This document shows positions 28,301 to 39,200 of a DNA stretch of 60,000 nt, one piece after another. Within the stretch, counting starts at the first letter, position 1. Each line of letters starts with the position of its first letter. This stretch comes from Membranipora membranacea. Taxonomy: Eukaryota; Bryozoa; Gymnolaemata; Cheilostomatida; Membraniporidae. The stretch spans positions 7,752,001 through 7,812,000 of the forward strand of contig OU612065.1 in the NCBI GenBank assembly GCA_914767715.1, written 5' to 3'. A program made the translations under genes and the position numbers. The notes beneath the pieces are model-generated. The model was not told the DNA's origin. It ran no database searches and worked only from the letters and a program-made list of their open reading frames with translations.

Positions 28301-31300
28301 GAGCAGTTATACCTCTATTACAATAAATTACAGCTTTTTCTGTGTTTATTCCAATCTATTTGTTTCTTATCTCTGTCTATGTTCATTTTTGGATCAATGA
28401 TTGTAGAAGCTCCAAACTCAGGTATGTGGGCTCGTAGAGAATTGTAATGAACTAGTTTTTTTCTCTGCTAGGCAGTTACGCTTTGAAAGCATTTTTCTCT
28501 TATCTTGATATGTATAGGAGAGTTTAGTAGGAGGTGATTCTGTCTATTAGCACATCTGCGGGATTTTATCCCACCAGTATCAGTTGACTACTTTAGGCAT
28601 CTGTGACACAGGTTTACTGCCTGCAATCTGCTGCTATTAGGCTATATATGGAATGTTTCCGCCTTGTAATATTAGCCAATCAGTGCATGCATATTGCCTA
28701 GTTTTTTTATGAGTGCCATTTACTGCTGATTTTAATTCAACTCCTTAAAACTCTGTGTTTATCAAATTTTGTCTATATCAGGTTCGTCAATGATGGTACT
28801 ATTGATTGGCCGCTGACAATGAGCCAGTCTAAGAATAAGACACCAATCCTTCTACTGTACACTCATGAATGTGAGGCTGTCGAGAGAATATTCACGAATC
28901 TCGCTAATAAGAAGAGCATCAGTACACAGATAGTGAACATAACAGCACCAGAAGACGAACCTAGGATCAGATCTATCCTGCAGAAATCTATCACCTCTGT
29001 GAGTTGTTCTTATACATTCTGTTTGATAGATGATTTCGTTGGTCAAATTTATCTACTGCAATGAGGTGTACAAAATGGCCTCCGGCCATTTTGAGGATTT
29101 AGTTGTATGAAGGCCTCAATAGATTTTGTTCATTGCATTACTTATTTTTATTTGACAGGGTAAATGGTTACTTCTGCAATTTGGACACAATGCACCTAGT
29201 TTCCTTGCCAGTCTGGAGTCTTTACTTTTTGAGCTTGAGCCCATGCATCCTGAGTTCAGATGCTGGGTGTCTGCTCTCTCTGATCCGAAGTCTGTGCCAA
29301 TCAGACTGCTACAGATATCGAACAGGATACAAGTTGATACACCAAAGGTAATTATCACTTCTTAATCCCCAATTATACTGATACTGTCTCTGGTGGATTG
29401 TCGGCAGGCTTTCACCTGACCTTGGTGGTCTTGATCAGCTGCAACCCCGTAAAACCTTCCTTAACAATTTATTCATATAACTGTGGAAAGCTCAATGCTA
29501 TATAAGAATGTTTTTACCTCATACTGATTTGGTTCATGTGAATTGAATCCTGCTTCTTGAGTATAAATATATCTGAAATGAAAATTTATCTCTTGTTTCC
29601 GTGCAGGGCATGAAAGAAAGTCTCGTCCGCTCATTTAGCATGGTGGATAATGAGATGTTGAAGAGTAGCGGGAGAAGTGAATGGCCGGCTATGTTACACA
29701 ATCTGTGTTATATACACAGCGCTGTCAGGCTAAGATCTCGTTATCATACAGCTGGCTTCAACCAACCACACAATCTCTTCCCTGTCGGAACTCAAGAACT
29801 ACTGGTAAGACTGACAATCATAGCATAGGAAAATCTTAATAGTGCTGACTATTCTTTGACCTGTACAGTGCATAAATTCTGCTGCTCAAGTTCAATTTAT
29901 TTGAATTTCTAAATCTTAGTTATATCGAGACATTTTTTTTCCCTTCCCAGGAAGCACTCAGTCTCGGTGTCAATGAGTTCAAGGATGGCATGACTCTGAA
30001 GGGTTATGATGGAAAACCAGTAGCTAAGAACACATCATGGACAGGCCTAAGATTCCTTCTCTCGGAGGTAAGACACGGATTAAAATGTATTGTTAGAGAT
30101 TTAATAACATGTAGCAAATTAGCGACAAAAAATGTTATTTGATTATATTGAGCTTGTGGGCGCATGTTTGTGCAACAGATATGTTACTTGATCGTATAAA
30201 ATTATATATTTATATCTGTTTACAGCTGATTTACGGAGGATATGTGTCAGACGCTTATGACCAACAAGCACTAAACGCTATGGTAGATTACTGGGTGTCA
30301 CCACTCGCTGTCAAGAAAGATTTTGAGCTAAGTAGAGGTACTGCTTACAGCTTTAATCAATTTATCACGGACATTGTCTGGTCGCTGGTCGTATTCAAAG
30401 TGACTCCTAAGATTTGTTCCACTATGCAAGAGAGCAAGATGTCAGATTGTTGACAGGCTTCGCTATCTTCACTGTCACCCATCAGCCTTGGTTAAATTGT
30501 GAGGCTATTGTAACATAGTGTATTAAATATTGAACGTAATACACATAAACATGTAAATTCTCTGTATTTATATATTTATGGTAACGCAATATATGAAATG
30601 ACGGCCTATTTTTCTCCGTCTCATAGCTGGCTAAAATATTTTTGTTCCAATGTACGAAATTGATGCTTCATCGGCAAAGAAATTTTTTCATCCAATTAAG
30701 CGGAACCTTGTAAGTAGGACTGATGTGGGTAGATTCATTCATTCTAACAGAATTCGGTCTAATGGTTAAGACTATTCATATTAACTAAAACTGTGATTAT
30801 GACTACAGTATTTGTATTGTATTCAATGATCTATTTTGACCTACCATGCATGCACGGCAATGACTATTTCAGAGTTGTCTACTTTTATATGGTGAGAGGG
30901 CAACCCAAACAAATGTATGGAATTGAAAAAAAAATTTACACGCTGATAAACATGATAATAGTGTTTATGATTTGCAGGGAGCAAATATGAGCCGTCCACA
31001 CCAGTGAAGCGTTCGAAAAAACATCACTATATGCTGAGCAGCTGTAAATGAGAATTTGCTTTGTTTCCACTTCTTTGAGCCATTGTTTCCATTCAACTTG
31101 TTCGTTACTAATACATTACATTGACAATTTTGTTGACTAAGTTCAAAAACATAATGCTGCATCATTTTTTCTTATTACAGGTTAACATTGATGTATTATT
31201 TTGATAGTTTTAATGTATTACCTGAAGCCCGAGGTAAGCATTAAACTTATTTTGTGTTTTTAGTCAAGTATAAGCAGCCAGTGCCCTTCTTCAGTTCTCA

Positions 31301-34300
31301 TCCCCGACTCTCGCTGCTGAATCAGGCGATGGAATCACTACCCAATCATTTCCTTGATTGTCCAGAAGGCTGTCATCTCCATCCAAGTATTGAGGTATTT
31401 TACTTAAAACTCTACTGATATAACTATACCCTACTCTACTATAACTCTATCACGTCTACTTTACTACCAAATAGATTTAAGGAACAATATAAAGTCTTTT
31501 TTTTTTACCACATCCATTATAACATCCCCATTTAATCATATCCGTAATAACATCTCAAACAATAATTTCCCATCCTAAAATATGTATCATAACATTTTAC
31601 CAATCTTGCCCTCCCCAATTTTTATTTTCATCGTAATAACACAATCAATGATAACATTTTCTAGATCTCTGTCTGTCATCTGCTAAATGACTACCAAGAA
31701 ATGTGTATTTACTAAAAAAATTGTATACATGCTGCTTTAATTTATTTCTTAACTGCTTTCTTTATCAGAATATAGAACCACATATGAAGGTATAGTTCTC
31801 ACAAGCTGTGATGTGATCAATTCTGATTGGCCCTTGCTATCATTCATGCTTGCTGATTGGTTTTCTCGTATTATCATCAAGCTGAAATCTTACAAAGACA
31901 CTAATGCTAAGTGCATGCCTGAGAAACACGCACCTAGCTTCGCCAATTTACATGAGGGCTTTCACAGAATGAGTTACATGAGTGTCAATCATCTGATTTA
32001 ACCTAAACTGAGCCTCATCTCAAAGCCCCGTTTTTTCAAAACTTCAACAGAAAAAGGGCCTTTGGGATGAGGGTAACCTAAACTAGTTGCCTCAGTTAGT
32101 TTCTAATTATTTGGATTTGAGGCAGAAATCTACAGGTCAATATCCACTGATCGTTCTGGTGTTCACAACTAAAATCGCTTTCAAACTACAAGATTCACAA
32201 ATCTTTTTTTTTGTAATCTGTAATTTTTAGTAGTGCATCTTATAATGGTTATTTATCTGCTATTTCAGACCATACTTGGAGATGACATGTACGTGTTCAC
32301 TCGACTAAACAAAGTATATGATGCTATGCCTGCCTCAAAGAGTCACAGTAACAAACTTTTCCCCAGACCGCCGACACCTTTTGATGGTAAGACAACTTCA
32401 CACACCACCAAACAAATATAAACTAGTTTGTTGGAGCACAATAATTTTTGGCCTTATGAATCAGTATGACCTTTTCTTTTGTAATTGGATGACACAGATA
32501 GAAGAATTATTCAATTGCATTATATGTTTTCAATTTTTATTTCACTCCATTACAAAGGACCCGCAATGGCCACTACTGCCCCTGCTCTAACACCCCCTCA
32601 TGTATTAGATCTGGGAATGTTTGCCACAGCGAGTTACGCTAATCTGAGAATGAGGAAAGAAGTAGAGCTGGCTGAAGTCATCTATTATACTCTACCTAAA
32701 ATACCTAAAGCTTACAGTCGAGAGTACATCAATGAAAGGTATCGTCTGACTGGAATCAGTAATAACCCACAACTTGTTTGAAGAAAGCTAACTATTCTTG
32801 TGGATAACTCCCAAAAAACACGTTGCTCTTTACGCTTTATGTTTATGAATCACAACTATACACAAGATTTATTTAAATGGGGTTGAGTACATCAATGGGT
32901 TTAGTTTAGCACACCAGATTGAGCTGTCTAGTGATGTCAGTATCAGTAGTTGACTAGTTGGGTATGCCAGCTTTAGATAAGGTGGACTAACATATACATG
33001 TATATCTTTAGATTGAAGAAGATTGGAGGAATGACACCATTCAATCTATGGCTGGTCAAAGAACTGGATTCTTTCTTTGCTCTCATCAATGTCATCAAGT
33101 CGTCATTGCAGGTATTTATCAACATAACTGTAAGATACTATAGGTAGTTTTTAATCTTGATAAAAAGGACATATACTCTTGTCGATGCCCAAAAGCTTAC
33201 TTAATGAGCTTCCCATGCTTAGAATGTAAAGCGAACGGTATGCAGACATTGTACTAGCTCGATTACCCGTTACATGTTAAAATGTGGCCTAAGTCAGTGA
33301 CACAATCTATATTTTAGTCCATAAAGCAAGCCATAGATGTAAACGCACTTGGTGATGCTCTAACTCCTGAACAGCTATCAATAGCGGATGATCTGTACTA
33401 TCAGAGGATCCCCGAGACCTGGAGGAGAGCTGCAGGGGCGGCTGCTCCCCCGTCCCTACAAGCTCTTAACACATTCGTTAACGACATCATGGCTAGGAGT
33501 ACCCACTTTGAGAGAATCCTGGTGTTGGTAAGTAATAGCCCCATTGTTGGAGATATTTTGTGAAACTTTTCTGTGTAGCGTTTCAGGCGATTGTTTGTAT
33601 GCTATCACTTTCACAGCATCTTCATTCCCTTATTAGAGAAATACCGTATCAAAGTTTCCGTTTCACAAAGTAATGTGTTTTATTTTTGTATTTTCAGGGA
33701 AGGGAGAAGAACCCTGCATATTGGTTGGGCTGTTTCACCAACCCACAAGGATTACTGACACTCCTGAAGCAGGAATATATCAGACATAACATCGCTAATG
33801 ATAGATCAGGTTGTCTGGAGAATTTCGTCTACCAAACAGAAATCACAAACAGAGATAAGGACCACGTAAGTCGGAATAACTTGTGTGAAATAACTGTGAC
33901 CTTTTATTGTTGTGAGTGTTTGTTTGCAGCAACCTTACCCGCCCTTATGATATGAGTGTGCTCTAATCTTATAATCATCACATCCCAGTTTCCAAACCAG
34001 CTCATTGCTATTTCAAAAGAAAAAATGTCATTCAAGTATGATAACACCACCAAACCTTAGGTAGTAATATCAATTGAACACCGCTTGTAGCATTATGCTG
34101 CTTTATTGGGGGAAAAAACCACAAAATTAAAGCCAGCATGGAAACCTTGTATGTTATAATTTTGCTCCCAATTTCCTCAGGTCCAGCATGTAAGTCACCT
34201 AATGTGTCCACAATAACTGCATGTTAAGCGTAAATCTGTAATTTTGTTAGCTTGGGTGTGGTATATAGATTTTTAGGCGTGTTAGATATGTTAGATATGT

Positions 34301-35557
34301 ACTTAGGTATTGGTGTCCACCATACTTACATAATCATATATGCATTGTCCTTCATGTCTGACCACTGTTCTTAATGTTTAATTCCTTCGCAAAAATTCAC
34401 CTAGCTGGTAGAATACGGATGAGATTAAATAAAATCACGTTCATCTATGTACTAGGTGGAATATAAATGCATCCCTGATGGCTTCACATTGAGTGAACTT
34501 GATGAATTGGCTGCACTTGGTTCAATCAAAGAAAACGTAAAGCGAAGGCTGACTATTATGTTATCGTTATGTTATGCTTGAAACTAACAGTTTAAGTTCT
34601 TTGCTTGCCTGTTGAGGTCTTTCGTTCATTTATCTGATTTTGTTTCCTTAAAGCTCTATGAAAATCTGCATGTCTGTTCAATTGCTATCATAATCTAGAA
34701 AACGCTCAGAATATCAAATTCCTATGCATGTTCTGGTTTCCCCTGCTCAATCAAGACCTTCGTGATGATCTGCCCTACTTTTTTCTGCTCTACTTGCCTG
34801 TCCACTAATTGACAATTTGGTTGAAGATGACCAGTTCATATAAGAAAACATATTCCGTGATGTGTAAATTTTGTTAACTTACAGCTGAGAGATCCTCCCG
34901 CCGAGGGAATGTTTGTACACGGTATATACATATGGGGAGCTTCCTGGGAGAAGACAACTGGTGAACTTATCGATGCTCCACCTAGACACGGCTGTACAGC
35001 ACTACCTGTTATACACGTCACATGCTGGCCTGCATCTGAGAAACCTGCAATACAGGTATTGTGCAGTGGTAGTATGAGCTTTTTGACAATAAGCATATAT
35101 TTTTATGATTTTATTTTTATATGAAACGTTATTGACATCATTGATCAGGGTTACATTATTGCCAAAACGCAACAGTTGCTCACATTAATATTTATTGAAT
35201 AAGAGTTGCCTGCTTCTTATCCAAAAGAGCATAACTCCAGTATGTTATTAGATAATATCGAATTGCGACAGTGAGTCTGGGACATGCTTCGGGACCCCCT
35301 GATTGCAAAGGCTGCTGTGTCCTATTTGACTGCATCATCTGTACATTTCTTCAAGTATCAGAGTTCTGAGAGATAAACATGTTATTTCTCACCTATTTCA
35401 GGATCCTGTGAAGTTGAATGAGACATTTGCCTGCCCAGTGTTCCCATCTCGAGTATCGCCTAGAGAGCCTATATTTGAGATTGATCTGAGACATGATAAC
35501 ATTCCATCAACAAGATGGGCCCTTAGAGGGCTCAGCGCTACTGTCAGACCATTCTGA
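1..35557 (+). CDS. Divergent dynein heavy chain, DNHD1-like (5' partial)
   Basis: This is a motor-type dynein heavy chain, a giant AAA+ ATPase of the cilium or flagellum. Seventy-three exons with GT-AG junctions join into one open frame of 12091 nt (about 4029 residues) ending in TGA at 35555-35557, with the last residues SATVRPF. Domain order is DHC_N2 linker, AAA1, AAA2, AAA3, AAA4, antiparallel stalk, AAA5, AAA6 and C-terminal domain. The window starts inside the tail, so the N-terminus is missing. P-loops are kept in AAA1-AAA3 and lost in AAA4. Many signature motifs deviate from axonemal DNAH chains, and long Ser/Pro/acidic inserts occur. This divergence is why I suggest the DNHD1 family, implicated in sperm flagella in mammals; that is inference. 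Dynein identity is very secure, the subfamily is not. Exon lists are in the domain entries. Confidence 0.95.
261..279. repeat. (TA)n microsatellite
   Basis: An uninterrupted run of TA dinucleotides in the first dynein intron. A shorter similar run lies at about 15066-15079. Confidence 0.95.
7634..11073 (+). other. Dynein AAA1 module and long AAA1-AAA2 spacer
   Basis: Exons 7634-7775, 7987-8147, 8292-8518, 8706-8923, 9953-10195, 10541-10689 and 10869-11073; a further candidate exon at 9136-9195 is listed separately. AAA1 is the main ATPase site in dyneins. Its Walker A is GPEATGKT (7667-7690) and its Walker B is WVCLDE (8022-8039). The usual DEFNR continuation is replaced by DEGHL. Sensor I and the arginine-bearing block are kept as MTMNPSAV and LPNDVRALFR in the exon at 8292. 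The three following exons carry a low-complexity spacer rich in Ser, Pro and Glu before the conserved EDLSLFKTIIKDLF at the start of the 10869 exon. AAA1 looks able to bind nucleotide. Whether it hydrolyses at normal rates cannot be read from sequence. Confidence 0.88.
9136..9195 (+). other. Candidate 60-nt cassette exon in dynein AAA1-AAA2 spacer
   Basis: This segment has a strong acceptor (pyrimidines then TTACAG) and a good donor (GAAG|GTAAAT). It keeps phase 1 at both ends, so skipping or including it leaves the frame open. It would add 20 residues starting TAVQKLRSPN. I cannot tell from conservation whether it is used, since the surrounding spacer is not conserved in dyneins. Confidence 0.4.
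11278..14585 (+). other. Dynein AAA2 module
   Basis: Exons 11278-11546, 11673-11867, 12118-12204, 13261-13325, 13477-13515, 13711-13914 and 14435-14585. Walker A is GPSGSGKS (11292-11315). The second exon holds the typical AAA2 block WIAMDGPL, NLNSVLDSD and PPTLSRC, and the next continues GIVYMDREVLGWRP. These match the canonical WIVLDGPVDA, NLNTVLDD and SRCGMVYM blocks closely, so AAA2 is among the best conserved parts of the protein. The 39-nt exon at 13477 is the shortest exon I consider certain, since it joins the flanking frames at phase 2. The last exon carries an acidic linker leading to AAA3. Confidence 0.9.
12205..13260. other. Large dynein intron
   Basis: This 1056-bp intron separates two well-matched AAA2 coding exons. 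I see nothing else in it; the plus-strand 72-codon frame at 12305-12523 is AT-driven and has no domain signal. Other dynein introns above 900 bp are 8924-9952, 20680-21767, 22563-23559, 27113-28106, 30338-31263 and 33866-34455 plus its neighbours. Confidence 0.6.
14740..17459 (+). other. Dynein AAA3 module
   Basis: Exons 14740-14854, 15174-15224, 15708-15907, 16087-16236, 16395-16640, 16860-17120 and 17293-17459. Walker A is GPYGSGKT (14800-14823). Walker B is FVDDINLP in the exon at 15708, the standard dynein AAA3 motif. The exon at 16395 has FAVFSLAAP in the place of the usual RHF block, and the exon at 16860 has the WRFEMARIFRDQL helix (compare W.HE..RVF.DRL). AAA3 normally regulates dynein release from microtubules, and its intact nucleotide site suggests that role is kept here. 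Confidence 0.9.
17650..19103 (+). other. Dynein AAA4 module with lost P-loop
   Basis: Exons 17650-17810, 18065-18338, 18476-18601 and 18759-19103. The P-loop position reads GSVGSHLT (17669-17692) where axonemal chains have GVGGSGKQS; the catalytic Lys and preceding Gly are gone. Downstream AAA4 landmarks remain recognisable: the FSNDELDGLL block (exon at 18065), LHLIICLPP and the GLLSGCQTLWLCDW block (exon at 18476, compare P.L.NC..IDWF..W). The region reads openly and is spliced in phase, so the loss looks like real divergence rather than a frameshift or assembly error. AAA4 probably does not bind ATP in this protein. Confidence 0.85.
19353..24092 (+). other. Dynein stalk coiled coil and microtubule-binding tip
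   Basis: Exons 19353-19519, 19710-19858, 20003-20167, 20544-20679, 21768-21911, 22079-22159, 22330-22562, 23560-23756 and 23964-24092. CC1 ends with the conserved FTNPSLLVVQVMEMI block (exons at 20003 and 20544, compare NPP..V..VMEA). The tip follows in exons 20544-22562, and CC2 starts near the Glu/Lys-rich EKQHKLEREIEENE. Two acidic inserts interrupt the coiled coils, one with SDEEDD in the 19710 exon and one with EPTPEPEPDLDEDD in the 23560 exon. The tip contains a Ser-rich stretch, so its microtubule binding may differ from standard dyneins. The last exon passes into AAA5. Confidence 0.82.
21088..21138. repeat. ATATCATAT minisatellite
   Basis: Short AT-rich units of the type ATATCAT and ATATAAT repeat irregularly for about 50 bp in a dynein stalk intron. 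It is a simple low-complexity repeat. Confidence 0.85.
24249..26779 (+). other. Dynein AAA5 and strut region
   Basis: Exons 24249-24537, 24731-24886, 25447-25656, 25949-26094, 26253-26438 and 26668-26779. AAA5 begins in the previous exon with SAAYLVYAGAF. The exon at 24249 has AWPLICDPTSRS in the position of the FPLLIDPQ.QA block. The exon at 25447 carries the very characteristic EVECDPRFRLYLHT (compare EVEYDPNFRLYLTT). RGAIIFDVNQYMTEVSPLY in the exon at 26253 matches the RGA.LYFV...L..I.PMYQ motif. Splice phases are consistent. The intron 24887-25446 contains a foldback described in the findings. Confidence 0.88.
27409..27438 (+). other. Candidate 30-nt microexon in dynein AAA6
   Basis: An in-frame 30-nt segment flanked by GATAG and a GTTTGT donor, phase 2 on both sides. 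It would insert LIEVNPVNER between the FER and MSKDG residues of adjoining exons. Canonical dyneins have a short variable stretch here. The splice sites are weaker than those of its neighbours. Confidence 0.3.
31769..31789 (+). other. Candidate 21-nt microexon in dynein C-terminal region
   Basis: A 21-nt segment with a strong acceptor (CTTTCTTTATCAG) and donor (AAG|GTATAG), phase 0 on both ends, encoding NIEPHMK between HPSIE and TILGDD. Frame preservation and good splice sites support it. The exon size is extreme and usage is unproven. Confidence 0.35.
31999..32084. repeat. Hairpin flanked by 11-bp direct repeats
   Basis: Arms at about 32013-32037 and 32050-32072 pair over roughly 22 bp (CCTCATCTCAAAG against CTTTGGGATGAGG, continuing through C/G and T/A runs). 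The perfect direct repeat TAACCTAAACT lies at 31999-32009 and 32074-32084, immediately outside. This is the architecture of a small foldback insertion with a target-site duplication, inside a dynein intron. Confidence 0.6.
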
Positions 35558-36280
35558 ACGGACATCCTGTCAATTTGACACAAATATCTCAAGTGCATAT
35601 GATCTCGTTCATAATGCTATCTATATGCTGGTATAAAGGATTGATTGAATACTGGATGCGGAGATCTTAAATATGAAGGGATTTCAAAGAAACAAATGAT
35701 ACTGTTGTCATTGTTTTTCAGAAATCAGTGAGTTTTTTTATACTGAATATTTTATTGTGATACCTGATTTTGCTCACTTTTTTACCACAGGTTTGTTAGC
35801 CAGGCATTACATTGCCTGACTCTGCTTTCCTGCTGGTCATTACCAACATCAAGTGAATATCACCACATATTCAACTGCTGCTTCAGCATCCTATATTTCG
35901 GTTTTTCTCATGTTATTCCGTCCCAGTTTTTCTGTGATAATCAGCACTGATCTCATCGGTTTGAACATATTATATCACCAATAAATATACTACAGACTTG
36001 AATATGTCTAGAAGCATGATGTTATTAGTGAAGGTTATGTTTAACTGTGTGACTGTTAGGTCAATGGAAGACAAATAGTGTAGTGGACTTCTACCCTTTA
36101 TCTCTGGTGAAATGATTGTTTAACTGTTATCTCATGACCACATGTGATTGTGTCTCATACGATAAGGTGAACATCGCCGATATGTCGACTTGCACTCACT
36201 GATTTCCAGTGTCACAACAGATAGAGATATACTTTGATTCACCATACTACCACTGATAGGTTTGTCAGCACATCCTACTT
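35558..36280 (+). promoter_or_regulatory. Dynein 3' UTR, poly(A) signal and next promoter
   Basis: This stretch has no convincing coding potential. AATAAA at 35980-35985 lies about 425 nt after the dynein stop and is the likely polyadenylation signal. The remaining 300 bp before the ATG at 36281 must hold the promoter and 5' UTR of the membrane protein gene. I saw no clear TATA box or initiator. Confidence 0.5.
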
Positions 36281-39200
36281 ATGGCTCTCCTTAATTGTGC
36301 TGTCCTGATTTTATTCCTTGTTGGTGGTAAGTCTGTTAGAAATGTATCCTAGAAGTTAGTTAATAACTCTATGCTGTCACAGCATGAGTTGTCTTTAATC
36401 ACTTTCTGTTCTAGCGACCTAACCATTTGACTGTATAGGATTGTATAGGAAAGGAACTGGATACATACATAATTAACTTGCCAGGTAAGGGAATTGAGAT
36501 AAACTCTTTCCCAGCTTGATGTTTCCCAGATGAAATTTTACAATCTTCATACCATTTTCAGGGACACTCGCTGTAATAGTGAACTTTCATGGAATCGGCA
36601 ATGATATTGAACATCAAGTGACGTTCTGCGGGGCGTGCTACCCTCCAGAGAATGCCACATATCCGTCATATTCAACATGGGAGACATGTCAAGATGAAGG
36701 CTTTCCATCCTCACGTTCCTTGAATAATGCGAGTCTGCTAACGTGGACTAAGACTGTTAATCTCTCAGACTGTATACTAAGATGGAAGTGGAGAGAGCTG
36801 ATACCAGGAGCTAACCAAAGTATGCAATATGAGCTTTATAATCAAGGAGACAGAACTCTTAATCTGTATGGAGTGCCTGAGAGCATGACATTGGACGTCT
36901 ACACCGAGCTCAACAAATTCGGATCATATGGTGAGTTGGCGATTCTTGGTTATAAACATAATAACGCTCAAACCATAACCATATGAAATCTGCAACTGCA
37001 GTTTTTGAATTTTGCGTTTTAATATCCTCAAAGTCTGGTTATTTAGCGGGACTTCCTTTGGGATGGATAATGAGGAACCATGACAGCCCCACGCACAAAA
37101 TCACAATACACCCAATCATAATCATATCGCTCCTTGTTTTTCCCGTGCCATTTTGGTTTAAAACCTGTATTTACATGCTTGTTACCAGGTGATGAATATG
37201 ATGGGCTACTCTTTTCCATTTTTAGTCGATATTCCTAACAGGCGAAATATAGTTTTTTATGGAAAGGAAATTGGAAAAGCAATTCCTGCTGGCCATGATG
37301 TGGTGATGTGTGGGCATTGTGATTTGAAGAAGTCGGAGTACAACCTTCATGGCTCAAACTGTGCCAAAATCAATAGAGTGCCTCTTGATGACAGACTAGA
37401 ACTATATTTTGAGCTTCAACTGCCAGTTGGTTGTGAACTGAAATGGAAATGGTTTTCTGTTGATGGAACTCGGTTAATCGTTGTTGGACAAGAATATGAG
37501 AGAAGAGTTGTTATTCAAAAAGATAATTGTGAAGCTGGTATGCAATATGAACTTGTAGAGAGCAAACTTAGTGAGAGTTCTATTTATGACCCACATGAAT
37601 GCAAGAGTTTTGATGTGAACGTCACCGATTTCTTTGCTGTTAGTACTACTACAACACCAACTGCAGTTACTTTGACATCAGTTGGTGGTTCAACAACAAG
37701 TTCTTTGACTCCTCAGAATTTAACAACCACGCTGCATATATCCCCCAGCACATCCAACAACATTCATAATATGTCAACATCACCTGCAACACTGACACAT
37801 ACTCATACAACTAGCAACACACCAACCCCAACAGTATCAACAACCTTATTATTGAGCACATCCTCAGCCTCTCCCACTACTACCTCCATGAACTCATCGA
37901 CAAGTGAGGTAACTACAGCTTCAACCAGCTCCTCCATCTCAACAACAACCGGCATATCAGCATCCTCAACACATCCCTCCTCCTCGGTACCCTATACAAG
38001 CACGACAACTGCAAGCATAACAGTGATGTCAACTGCAAGCACCAGTGTGACCACAACTCCCAACTCAAGTATCACCAGTAGTACCCAACACTCCACCATT
38101 TCAACAACTACAGCTGAGAATAATAGCTCATCCACACCATCACCATCAACTACAACAAAGCAATCAACACCAAGAAGTAGCCAAACTACAGCTTCTACAA
38201 GAGCAACAAAGAAATCCTCTTCAACACCAAAATCTACAAGTCCAACACCCAGTACCACCAGAAGGAGACATACTCAATCCACAGGTTAGTCAATAATTCA
38301 TTAGCTCATCTTTGCATCATGATATAATTGCATGGCATATTCCATATTTATCTTGTTTTCAATCGGGCCAGTACAATAAGTATTGCATCATCAAAGTACA
38401 GGTTGAGGTATCCATAGTACCTATAGGTCTCAGAATACAAGATTGATCTAGCATTTAACGATTCTTCATCCTGCATATTGGTGCTGATGGTTATACATGT
38501 TGCTGGTGGGTTTTCTTCAGATATTACTACTTTTGGGCATCTATTCTTTGAGCTGTGAAATGTGTGAGATGTCAATGTAGGTGGATCTGAACACAAACAA
38601 TATTTGCGTAATCATCTACCCTTTCTATATGAGGGGACAACTCCCCATAACAATACTCTAACTATTTAGATTACCAAATGATAAGCCAATTCGCTGAGTG
38701 TCCAGTTTAGCACCCAAAATTTTTCATCCCATTGCAGCGCCAATAGCTCGCCTAGTTCAGACTATATTCTATGGATCAGCAACAAAATGGAGCCAACCTA
38801 AACTACTACTTTGCACCAAATGTGGAGAGATAGGGAAACCAGACTTCTCAGCATGCAAACCTGTTTCAAAAATTGAAAAGGTTACAAACTTCAATTCAGG
38901 AGGTATGATATTGAAAATTTTAAAAAAAAAAGAAGAATATACTGTTCTCTGATACATGAACAATAAATCTATGCAATAACACCTACGTACCTATGCACCT
39001 ATTGCACCTATGCACCTATTGCACCTATGCACCTTGGATATACAACGAAATGTATTGTTCTTGTAGGGAATTCTTACAGCTGGAGAATGCCATCATTTTT
39101 CAGCTCTACTTGTGAAAAAGCTAGCTTTTCCTGGGCTGCTAAATGGCTTATAGATGGTGTGTGGGGTTACAAGGCCTCTAACGGCACAGTTATTCAGGAC

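Larger units (their letters stand above)
26895..35557 (+). other. Dynein AAA6 and C-terminal domain
   Basis: Exons 26895-27112, 28107-28298, 28782-28998, 29159-29347, 29607-29804, 29951-30067, 30226-30337, 31264-31394, 32269-32386, 32558-32738, 33012-33111, 33318-33527, 33698-33865, 34456-34536, 34885-35055 and 35402-35557. Landmarks are LTPLQRLCIIRAVRSDR (canonical QR..ILR.LRPDR), GKWLLLQ (canonical G.WV.LQN), LIYGGYVSDAYDQ (canonical NYGGRVTDDWDRR), NPAYWLGCFTNPQGLLT and PPAEGMFVHGIYI in the C-terminal barrel. The AAA6 SLGQGQ-type motif is not present. The small 81-nt exon at 34456 fits the conserved block before the barrel. The stop lies 155 nt into the last exon. Confidence 0.88.

Noticed and set aside
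37992-38258. 88-codon minus-strand Val/Leu/Asp-rich frame
   Set aside because: It is the complement of the Ser/Thr-rich mucin codons; the open frame is a by-product of that composition.
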